Shown here piece after piece: positions 16,695-23,354 of a DNA stretch of 64,000 nucleotides. Each line of letters opens with the position of its first letter. The first letter of the stretch is position 1. The notes beneath the pieces were generated by a model. It ran no database searches and had not been told where the DNA came from. It saw nothing but the letters and a program-made list of their open reading frames with translations. A program made the position numbers and the translations under genes. Source of the stretch: Variovorax sp. ZS18.2.2 (lineage in GTDB: Bacteria; Pseudomonadota; Gammaproteobacteria; Burkholderiales; Burkholderiaceae_C); NCBI RefSeq assembly GCF_024701975.1, contig NZ_JANLNM010000009.1, forward strand, positions 62,001 to 126,000, written 5' to 3'.

Positions 16695-17794
16695 GACTTG
16701 CTTTCCGTGAGAGCGAGCGTGTCCTTCCCGGCCGGTGCGACGGCGGCGCCGGTGTACAGGCGCAACTGGCCCGAGGTGACGACCTTCTCGCCGGCCTTCA
16801 AACCTTGCTCGATGACGACGAGGCCGTCCTGCCGGTCGCCCGCTTTCACGAACACCTGGTGGGCCGTGAAGCCGTCGCCCTTTTCGGCGGGACGCACGAC
16901 GAAGACCGAGTCGCCGTGCGTGCTGTAGGTGATGGCGGTTTCGGGCACGGTGATCGCGTCGGTGCGCGAAGGCAGCGCGACCTTGCCGTTGACGTACATG
17001 CCCGGCGTGAGCGCGCCGTCGGCGTTGTCCACTGTGGCCTGCAGCCGCACGGTGCGGGTGTCGCTGCCGATCTGCGGCTCGATGGCGCTCAGCTTGCCCT
17101 GGAAGACACGGCCCGGGTACGCATCGACCGCGAGCGACACCGCCTGGTTGCGCTTGAGCGCTGGCAGCGCCGTCTCGGGCAGCGTGAGGTTCGCGAACAG
17201 CGTGCGGCCGTCGGTGAGCGACACCAGCGTGTCGCCGGCCCGCACGAACTGGCCGAGGTTGACCTTGCGGATGCCGAGCACGCCATCGAACGGTGCCTTG
17301 ATGCGCTTCTGCTCGACCAGTGCCTGCATGCGCCGCAGCTCGCCGTTGGCCTGGTCGAAGCCGGCTTGGGCCTGCTCCAGTTGCTCCTGCGTGGCGGCCT
17401 GCTGTGGCAGCAGGCGGCGTGTGCGATCGAGCAAAGCCTTGGCGTTGGCGCGCTGGGCGGTCAGGCGCTCCAGGTCGCCTTGCTCGGGTGCGTCGTTGAG
17501 TTGAACGAGCAGCTGGCCGGCGCGCACTTCGGCGCCCGGCGTGAAGAGGATCTTTGCGACGCGCCCTTCGACCTCGGCCGGCACCTCGACCTGCCGGTTG
17601 GCCTCCAGCGTGCCGATGCCGCTGAGGAAGCGCGCCATCTCCGTCGGCCGCGCAGCCGCTACCGCCACCTTGGCCGGCGGCATGCCCCCGCCCTCCGCAT
17701 GCGCCGGCCTCAGCCTGACGAGCCCGTAGCCGGCCGCTCCCACCACCAGTACCGCGAGGCCGGCGACCAGCCAGGCCCTTGATCGTGTGTTCAT
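16691..17794 (-). CDS. RND efflux periplasmic adaptor (membrane fusion protein)
   Basis: A 367-residue HlyD/AcrA-type adaptor: one N-terminal membrane anchor (WLVAGLAVLVVGAAGYGLV), a lipoyl half (EVPAEVEGRVAKILFTPGAEVRAGQ and APFDGVLGIRKVNLGQFVRAGD), a helical hairpin (residues about 95-160) and a beta-barrel plus MP domain. It bridges the permease and the NodT-type channel. It is the first gene of the operon; its start at 17794 lies 19 bp from the inverted-repeat operator at 17813-17832. Confidence 0.94.
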   Translation of the reverse strand: MNTRSRAWLVAGLAVLVVGAAGYGLVRLRPAHAEGGGMPPAKVAVAAARPTEMARFLSGIGTLEANRQVEVPAEVEGRVAKILFTPGAEVRAGQLLVQLNDAPEQGDLERLTAQRANAKALLDRTRRLLPQQAATQEQLEQAQAGFDQANGELRRMQALVEQKRIKAPFDGVLGIRKVNLGQFVRAGDTLVSLTDGRTLFANLTLPETALPALKRNQAVSLAVDAYPGRVFQGKLSAIEPQIGSDTRTVRLQATVDNADGALTPGMYVNGKVALPSRTDAITVPETAITYSTHGDSVFVVRPAEKGDGFTAHQVFVKAGDRQDGLVVIEQGLKAGEKVVTSGQLRLYTGAAVAPAGKDTLALTESKS

Positions 17795-17812
17795 GATCTC
17801 GATCCGTTATTT

Positions 17813-17832
17813 ATCAAAGTAAGTGCTTTGAT
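17813..17832. promoter_or_regulatory. Inverted-repeat operator upstream of the RND efflux operon
   Basis: ATCAAAG-TAAGTG-CTTTGAT is a perfect 7-bp dyad with a 6-bp centre in an AT-rich pocket of an otherwise GC-rich region. It lies across a weak promoter reading leftward (TTCAAT, 18 bp, GATAAA). The size fits a TetR- or MarR-family repressor site; no such gene is adjacent. Confidence 0.65.
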
Positions 17833-17984
17833 TATTGAATGCCGTCGAAGGCGCTGTCGAGCAAGACGGCGCAATGACCCCGATAGGGCCGGGCTATCCG
17901 CGGGTTCCGCGGGCCGGCGCCTGCCCTGAAGACGTGCGGGCATGCGGCTTTGTGACAGCCGGGGCTTGGAAAAAGCGGCGCGTT

Positions 17985-18002
17985 TTTACGCTTTCTTTAT
18001 GC
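17985..18002. promoter_or_regulatory. Candidate KdpE box upstream of the kdp operon
   Basis: Two heptamers TTTACGC (17985-17991) and TTTATGC (17996-18002) repeat directly with an 11-bp period in an AT-rich island 80-100 bp before the first kdp reading frame. Direct half-sites one helical turn apart are what OmpR/KdpE-type regulators bind. The rest of the 288-bp gap 17795-18082 holds only this site and the efflux operator. Confidence 0.5.
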
Positions 18003-18082
18003 GGCCCCACCGACTCTGTTCCCCGTTTTTACGGACGTCTGCCGAGACTGAAGGCCTTGTGTTTCGCTCCAGGAGCAATTGA

Positions 18083-18205
18083 ATGGACATCGTCTGGATG
18101 GGCGCCTTGCTGGCGCTATGGGTCGTGGTAGCGGCCATGGTTGTAGGGCTGAACAAGCTCGAGGGACCGAACCCGCCGAAAAGCGGCAACGGAGAAGCAT
18201 CGTGA
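18083..18205 (+). CDS. Small single-span membrane protein at the head of the kdp operon
   Basis: A 40-residue protein, MDIVWMGALLALWVVVAAMV then GLNKLEGPNPPKSGNGEAS, with one transmembrane helix and a polar tail. An AGGAG site lies 8 bp before the ATG at 18083, and its TGA overlaps the GTG of kdpF (GTGA), which argues strongly that it is translated. KdpF itself is the next frame, so this is an extra peptide of unknown role, perhaps a second small stabiliser of the Kdp complex. Confidence 0.65.
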   Translation: MDIVWMGALLALWVVVAAMVVGLNKLEGPNPPKSGNGEAS

Positions 18206-18300
18206 TCAGCCTCGAAGTCCTCTACGGATTCGGCGCGCTCATCGCCGTGATCCTGTTTGCCTATCTCGTCTTCGCGCTGATCTGCGCCGAGGAATTCTGA
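18202..18300 (+). CDS. kdpF: K+-transporting ATPase small subunit KdpF
   Basis: A 32-residue hydrophobic peptide read from GTG at 18202 (ISLEVLYGFGALIAVILFAY then LVFALICAEEF), one transmembrane span and the short acidic end typical of KdpF. It stabilises the KdpABC complex at the lipid interface. It overlaps the preceding small frame by 4 bp and its stop is 1 bp from the kdpA ATG. Confidence 0.85.
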   Translation: MISLEVLYGFGALIAVILFAYLVFALICAEEF

Positions 18301-18301
18301 A

Positions 18302-20110
18302 ATGACCGCGTCCGCCTGGGGCCTCCTGGCCTTTTTCCTCGCCGCACTCGCCGTGCTGGCCTGGCCCGTCGGCAAATTCCTCGCCGCGCTCTGCAACGAG
18401 CGCGTGCCGCGCTGGATGCAGCGCGTCGAGGCGCCGCTCTACAAGCTCGCGGGCACTGCCCCCGAGCGCTCGATGAACTGGCGCACCTACGCGCTGGCGC
18501 TCCTGGCCTTCAACCTCGTGGGCGCCATCGTCGTCTACGCGCTGCAGCGCCTGCAGGGCGTGCTGCCGCTGAACCCGGCCGGCATGGGTGCGGTGTCGAC
18601 CGACTCGGCCTTCAACACCGCCGTGAGCTTCGTCTCCAACACCAACTGGCAGGGCTATGCCGGTGAATCGACCATGAGCTATCTCACGCAGATGCTCGGT
18701 CTCACGGTGCAGAACTTCTTCTCCGCCGCCACCGGCATCGCGGTGGCCTTCGCACTGGTGCGCGGCTTTGCGCGTCGGGGCGATGGTGCGGGAAGCAAGG
18801 GCATGCTCGGCAACTTCTGGGCCGACATCACCCGCATCACGCTGTGGGTGCTGGTGCCGCTGTCGTTCGTGCTCGCGGTCTTCTTCGTGGGCCAGGGCGT
18901 GATCCAGAACTTCGATGCCTACAAGGCCGTCGACACCGTCGAGACCACCGCCTTCCAGCAACCGAAGAACGGCGCCGACGGCCAGCCGCTCAAGGACGAG
19001 AAGGGCGCTCCGGTGATGGAAGACACCACCACCAAGACGCAGACCCTTGCCATGGGCCCGGTCGCCTCGCAGGAAGCGATCAAGATGCTCGGCACCAACG
19101 GTGGCGGCTTCTTCAACGCCAACTCGGCGCACCCGTACGAGAACCCGACGGCGCTCGCCAACCTGCTGCAGATGATCGCGATCTTCCTGATCCCGGCGGC
19201 ACTGTGCTTCACCTTCGGCCATGTCGTCGGCGACATGCGCCAGGGCTGGGCCGTGCTTGCGGCGATGACGATCATGTTCGTCGTCGCGGTGATGGTGATC
19301 ACGCCTGCCGAGCAAGGCGGCAACCCGTTGTTCGGCCCGCTCGGCGTCGACCAGGTCTCGAGCGCGTTGCAGGCCGGCGGCAACATGGAAGGCAAGGAAG
19401 TGCGCTTCGGCATCGACGCCTCGGCCCTCTTCGCCGCCATCACCACGGCCGCCTCGTGCGGCGCGGTGAACGTCATGCACGACTCGCTCACCCCGCTCGG
19501 CGGCATGGTGCCCATGGTGCTCATGCAACTCGGTGAAGTGGTGTTCGGCGGCGTCGGCAGCGGCCTCTACGGCATGCTGATCTTCGCGATGCTCGCCGTG
19601 TTCATCGCGGGCCTCATGATCGGCCGCACGCCCGAGTACCTGGGCAAGAAGATCGAAGTGCGCGAGATGAAGCTCATCTCCATCGCCATCCTGGTCACGC
19701 CGATCCTGGTGCTGGCCGGCACCGCGGTGGCGGTGATCGCGGGCGCCGGCAAGGCCGGCATCGCGAACCCCGGCGCGCATGGCTTCTCGGAAATCCTCTA
19801 CGCGTTGACCTCGGCTGCCAACAACAACGGCAGCGCCTTCGCCGGCCTCTCGGCCAACACGCCCTTCTACAACAGCCTGCTCGGGCTGGCCATGTGGCTC
19901 GGCCGCTTCGCGATGATCGTGCCGGTGCTGGCCATTGCCGGCTCGCTGGCCGCCAAGAAGCGCCTGCCCGTCACCAGCGGCACGCTGCCCACGCACGGCC
20001 CGCTGTTCGTCTCTTTGCTGATCGGCACCGTGCTGCTGGTCGGCTTGCTCAACTACGTGCCGGCGCTCGCCCTCGGGCCGATCGTCGAACACCTGGTGCT
20101 CTGGAAATAA
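18302..20110 (+). CDS. kdpA: K+-transporting ATPase subunit A (K+ channel-like)
   Basis: A 602-residue polytopic protein of the superfamily of K+ transporters. Filter-type segments visible include FNTAVSFVSNTNWQGY (first pore loop), LGTNGGGFFNANSAHPYENPT (second), TAASCGAVNVMHDSL (third) and SAANNNGSAFAGLSANTPFY (fourth). It takes up K+ at high affinity in complex with KdpB, C and F. The length is slightly above the E. coli protein (557) owing to an extra loop at residues about 225-245 (NGADGQPLKDEKGAPVMED). Confidence 0.97.
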   Translation: MTASAWGLLAFFLAALAVLAWPVGKFLAALCNERVPRWMQRVEAPLYKLAGTAPERSMNWRTYALALLAFNLVGAIVVYALQRLQGVLPLNPAGMGAVSTDSAFNTAVSFVSNTNWQGYAGESTMSYLTQMLGLTVQNFFSAATGIAVAFALVRGFARRGDGAGSKGMLGNFWADITRITLWVLVPLSFVLAVFFVGQGVIQNFDAYKAVDTVETTAFQQPKNGADGQPLKDEKGAPVMEDTTTKTQTLAMGPVASQEAIKMLGTNGGGFFNANSAHPYENPTALANLLQMIAIFLIPAALCFTFGHVVGDMRQGWAVLAAMTIMFVVAVMVITPAEQGGNPLFGPLGVDQVSSALQAGGNMEGKEVRFGIDASALFAAITTAASCGAVNVMHDSLTPLGGMVPMVLMQLGEVVFGGVGSGLYGMLIFAMLAVFIAGLMIGRTPEYLGKKIEVREMKLISIAILVTPILVLAGTAVAVIAGAGKAGIANPGAHGFSEILYALTSAANNNGSAFAGLSANTPFYNSLLGLAMWLGRFAMIVPVLAIAGSLAAKKRLPVTSGTLPTHGPLFVSLLIGTVLLVGLLNYVPALALGPIVEHLVLWK

Positions 20111-20120
20111 GGAGCCCACC

Positions 20121-22220
20121 ATGACTGCCAACACCAAAACCTCTCTCTCGCTGTTCGATGCAGCGCTGGTCAAGCCCGCCCTCTGGGGCGCCTTCGCCAA
20201 GCTGAACCCGCGCACCCAGTGGCGCAACCCTGTGATGTTCATCGTCTACATCGGGAGCATCCTCACCAGCATGCTCTGGGTGCACGCGCTGAGCTTCCCG
20301 GGCGACACCGGCATGAAGCCCGCCTTCGTGCTCGCCGTGACCATCTGGCTGTGGTTCACCGTGCTGTTCGCGAACTTCGCGGAAGCCCTGGCCGAAGGCC
20401 GCAGCAAGGCGCAAGCCGCTTCGCTGCGCGGCCTGCGCAAGGACACCTGGGCCAAGAAGCTCAGCGAGCCGCACCACGGCGCGCAGTGGCTGCCCGAACA
20501 GGCGCCCAACCTGCGCAAGGGCGACGTCGTGCTGGTCGAGACCGGCGACGTGATTCCGCTCGACGGCGAAGTGATCGAAGGCGTGGCCTCGGTCGACGAA
20601 AGCGCCATCACCGGCGAATCGGCACCCGTGGTGCGCGAATCGGGCGGCGACTTCTCGGCCGTGACCGGCGGCACCCGCGTGCTGTCCGACTGGCTGGTGG
20701 TGCGCATCTCGGTGAACCCGGGCGAGTCGTTCCTGGACCGCATGATCGGCATGGTCGAAGCGGCCAAGCGCCAGAAGACGCCCAACGAGATCGCGCTCAC
20801 CATCCTGCTGGTCGCGCTCACCATCGTGTTCCTGATGGTCACCGTCACGCTGCTGCCGTTCTCGGTGTTCAGCGTGGAGGCCGCGGGCGCAGGCACCGTG
20901 GTGTCGCTCACCGCACTGGTCGCGCTCCTGGTGTGCCTGATCCCGACCACCATCGGCGGCCTGCTCTCGGCCGTCGGCGTGGCCGGCATGAGCCGCATGA
21001 TGCAGGCCAACGTGATCGCCACCTCGGGCCGCGCGGTGGAAGCCGCCGGCGACGTCGACGTGTTGCTGCTCGACAAGACCGGCACCATCACGCACGGCAA
21101 CCGCCAGGCCAGCGCCTTCCTGCCCGCCCCCGGCGTGCCGAAGGGCCGGCTCGCGCGCGCCGCGATGCTCGCCTCGATGGCCGATGAAACGCCGGAAGGC
21201 CGCAGCATCGTCGAGCTCGCACGCCGCGACGGCCTGGAAGCCTCCGCCGTCGAGGTCCTGCGCTACGTGCCCTTCACTGCGCAGACCCGCATGAGCGGCG
21301 TCGACCTGCCGGCCGCGCCCAACAGCCTCGACACCGACGCCATGCTGCTGCGCAAGGGCGCGGTCGATGCGATCCGCCGGCATGTCGAATCGATGGGCGG
21401 CAGCGTGCCGGCCGAGATGCTGCGCGCCGCCGAGGAAACCGCGCGCCGCGGCAGCACGCCGCTGGCCGTGTCCGAAGGCAACCGCGTGCTCGGCGTGGTC
21501 GAGCTCAAGGACATCGTCAAGACCGGCATCAAGGAGCGCTTCGCCGAACTGCGCCGCATGGGCATCAAGACGGTGATGATCACCGGCGACAACAAGCTCA
21601 CTGCCGCGGCCATCGCCGCCGAGGCCGGCGTGGACGACTTCCTGGCCGAAGCCACGCCCGAGGACAAGCTCGCGCTGATCCGCAAGTACCAGGCCCAAGG
21701 CCGGCTGGTCGCGATGACCGGCGACGGCACCAACGACGCGCCCGCGCTCGCGCAGGCCGACGTGGCCGTGGCCATGGGCAGCGGCACGCAGGCCGCGAAG
21801 GAGGCCGGCAACATGGTCGACCTCGACTCCAACCCGACCAAGCTGCTCGAAGTGGTGGAGACCGGCAAGGCGCTGCTCATGACGCGCGGCTCGCTCACCA
21901 CCTTCTCGATCGCGAACGACGTGGCGAAGTACTTCGCGATCATTCCGGCGATCTTCGTCTCGACGTATCCGCAGCTGGGCGCGCTCAACGTGATGCGCCT
22001 GGCGAGCCCGTCGTCGGCCATTCTTTCGGCAGTGATCTTCAACGCGCTCGTCATCGTGTTCCTGATCCCGCTCGCGCTCAAGGGCGTGCGCTACCGGCCG
22101 GTGGGCGCTGCCGCGCTGCTGCGCCGCAACCTGGCCATCTACGGCCTGGGCGGCCTGCTCGTCCCCTTCATCGGCATCAAGTTGATCGACTGGCTGCTGG
22201 TTGCAGTCCACCTGGTCTGA
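20121..22220 (+). CDS. kdpB: K+-transporting P-type ATPase subunit B
   Basis: A 699-residue P-type ATPase that energises K+ uptake. The phosphorylated aspartate is D318 in LLLLDKTGTITHG; the actuator motif is ITGESAPV, the hinge motif TGDGTNDAPALAQADVAVAM, and the KGA nucleotide site is in LLRKGAVDAIRRH. The regulatory serine region TGES lies in the expected place. An AAGGAG site precedes the ATG at 20121, 10 bp after kdpA. Confidence 0.97.
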   Translation: MTANTKTSLSLFDAALVKPALWGAFAKLNPRTQWRNPVMFIVYIGSILTSMLWVHALSFPGDTGMKPAFVLAVTIWLWFTVLFANFAEALAEGRSKAQAASLRGLRKDTWAKKLSEPHHGAQWLPEQAPNLRKGDVVLVETGDVIPLDGEVIEGVASVDESAITGESAPVVRESGGDFSAVTGGTRVLSDWLVVRISVNPGESFLDRMIGMVEAAKRQKTPNEIALTILLVALTIVFLMVTVTLLPFSVFSVEAAGAGTVVSLTALVALLVCLIPTTIGGLLSAVGVAGMSRMMQANVIATSGRAVEAAGDVDVLLLDKTGTITHGNRQASAFLPAPGVPKGRLARAAMLASMADETPEGRSIVELARRDGLEASAVEVLRYVPFTAQTRMSGVDLPAAPNSLDTDAMLLRKGAVDAIRRHVESMGGSVPAEMLRAAEETARRGSTPLAVSEGNRVLGVVELKDIVKTGIKERFAELRRMGIKTVMITGDNKLTAAAIAAEAGVDDFLAEATPEDKLALIRKYQAQGRLVAMTGDGTNDAPALAQADVAVAMGSGTQAAKEAGNMVDLDSNPTKLLEVVETGKALLMTRGSLTTFSIANDVAKYFAIIPAIFVSTYPQLGALNVMRLASPSSAILSAVIFNALVIVFLIPLALKGVRYRPVGAAALLRRNLAIYGLGGLLVPFIGIKLIDWLLVAVHLV

Positions 22221-22232
22221 GGAGCATTTCTC

Positions 22233-22838
22233 ATGAACAACAATGGCAACATCATCCGTCCCGCGATCGTGCTCTTCGCACTGCTGAGCGCGCTCACCGG
22301 GCTCATCTATCCGATGGCCGTCACCGGCGCCGCGAAAGCGGTGTTTCCGAAGGAAGCGGCGGGCAGCCTGATCGTGCTCGACGGCACGACGGTCGGCTCG
22401 AAACTCATCGGGCAGAACTTCAGCGACCCGAAGCACTTCTGGGGCCGTCCGTCGGCCACCGCGCCGCAGCCCTACAACGCGAGCGCTTCGGGCGGCGCGA
22501 ACCAGGGCCCGCTCAACCCGGCGTTGACCGATGCGATCAAGGCGCGTGTCGAAGCCTTGCGCGCCGCGGACCCGGGCAACACCGCGCCGGTGCCGGTCGA
22601 CCTCGTCACGGCTTCGGGCAGCGGGCTCGATCCGGACATCAGCCCGGCCGCCGCGCGCTACCAGGCGGCCCGCGTCGCGCGCGTGCGCGGGGTGCCGGTC
22701 GAACAGATCAACGCGCTGATCGAGAAGAACACCCAGGGCGCGCTCTGGGGCCTGCTCGGTGAATCGCGCGTCAACGTTCTCGCACTGAATCTCGCGCTCG
22801 ATGCACCAACTTCTTCGGCTTCTTCGACTGCGCGTTGA
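22233..22838 (+). CDS. kdpC: K+-transporting ATPase subunit C
   Basis: A 201-residue protein with one N-terminal membrane anchor (IRPAIVLFALLSALTGLIY) and the periplasmic KdpC domain: LIGQNFSDPKHFWGRPSAT, ASGGANQGPLNPAL, and GSGLDPDISPAAARYQAARV near residue 130. It assists ATP binding and assembly of the Kdp complex. A GAGGAG site is upstream; kdpB ends 12 bp before. Confidence 0.96.
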   Translation: MNNNGNIIRPAIVLFALLSALTGLIYPMAVTGAAKAVFPKEAAGSLIVLDGTTVGSKLIGQNFSDPKHFWGRPSATAPQPYNASASGGANQGPLNPALTDAIKARVEALRAADPGNTAPVPVDLVTASGSGLDPDISPAAARYQAARVARVRGVPVEQINALIEKNTQGALWGLLGESRVNVLALNLALDAPTSSASSTAR

Positions 22839-22848
22839 GGAGAAAACC

Positions 22849-23205
22849 ATGGCATATGCCGCTTATCGTGAACACCCCGGCGTGCTGCGAACGCACGCGC
22901 CCATGACCGCCACGAGTCCGTTCTACGTGCTGGACGTCACCGTCTGCTGCGCCGACGCGCTGCGCGTGCGCCGCAGCATCGCGGGCTGTCCCGATGCGGG
23001 CGTGGTGCGCTGCGAGCCGCTGCTGCACGCCCTCTGTTCGCAGGAAAGCGATGCACCCTGCGTGCGGCTGATGATCCGCCTGCCCATCGCCAGCTATGCC
23101 GAGGTGCTGCACCGCCTGATCGAGTGCGTGCCCTCCGGCGAGATCGGCCGGCTCGTGAGCTGGCGTGAGCACCTGTCGCGCTGCGGGCTGCGCGATGGTC
23201 ACTGA
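22849..23205 (+). CDS. Hypothetical kdp-operon protein
   Basis: A 118-residue soluble protein (MAYAAYREHPGVLRTHAPMT...), cysteine-rich (seven Cys) and without a signal peptide. The fold could be an ACT/ferredoxin-like alpha-beta (FYVLDVTVCCADALRVRRSI, CVRLMIRLPIASYAEVLHRL). I do not recognise the family. It has a GAGGAG site, begins 10 bp after kdpC and overlaps the next small gene by 11 bp, so it is part of the kdp transcript. Context suggests a sensor or modulator role in Kdp control, but this is inference only. Confidence 0.65.
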   Translation: MAYAAYREHPGVLRTHAPMTATSPFYVLDVTVCCADALRVRRSIAGCPDAGVVRCEPLLHALCSQESDAPCVRLMIRLPIASYAEVLHRLIECVPSGEIGRLVSWREHLSRCGLRDGH

Positions 23206-23329
23206 CCTCTTTCACGCGCTGCTGGCGCTCGCGGCGCTGTTCGTGCCGCTGGGCTTTGCCTGGTGGGTGCTCTCGCGCACCGCGCGGCGGCACGAGGCCA
23301 AGCGTCGCAAGGGCGGCCCGATGCGATAA
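23195..23329 (+). CDS. Small membrane protein between the kdp accessory gene and kdpD
   Basis: A 44-residue frame, MVTDLFHALLALAALFVPLG then FAWWVLSRTARRHEAKRRKG and GPMR, giving one transmembrane helix and a highly basic tail. Its ATG lies inside the last codons of the 118-residue gene (11-bp overlap), and kdpD starts 25 bp after its stop. It is too short for standard gene callers. Codon use and the positive-inside tail argue that it is real; no function is known. Confidence 0.5.
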   Translation: MVTDLFHALLALAALFVPLGFAWWVLSRTARRHEAKRRKGGPMR

Positions 23330-23354
23330 CCTGCGCTGCCATCCGACGCCATCC

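Noticed and set aside
18239..20242. Long minus-strand frame opposite kdpA
   Set aside because: Arg/His/Gly-rich shadow typical of GC-rich DNA; kdpA on the other strand is a clear gene.
20049..22850. 933-codon minus-strand frame opposite kdpB and kdpC
   Set aside because: Low-complexity His/Asp/Arg composition, no start site, fully antisense to known genes.
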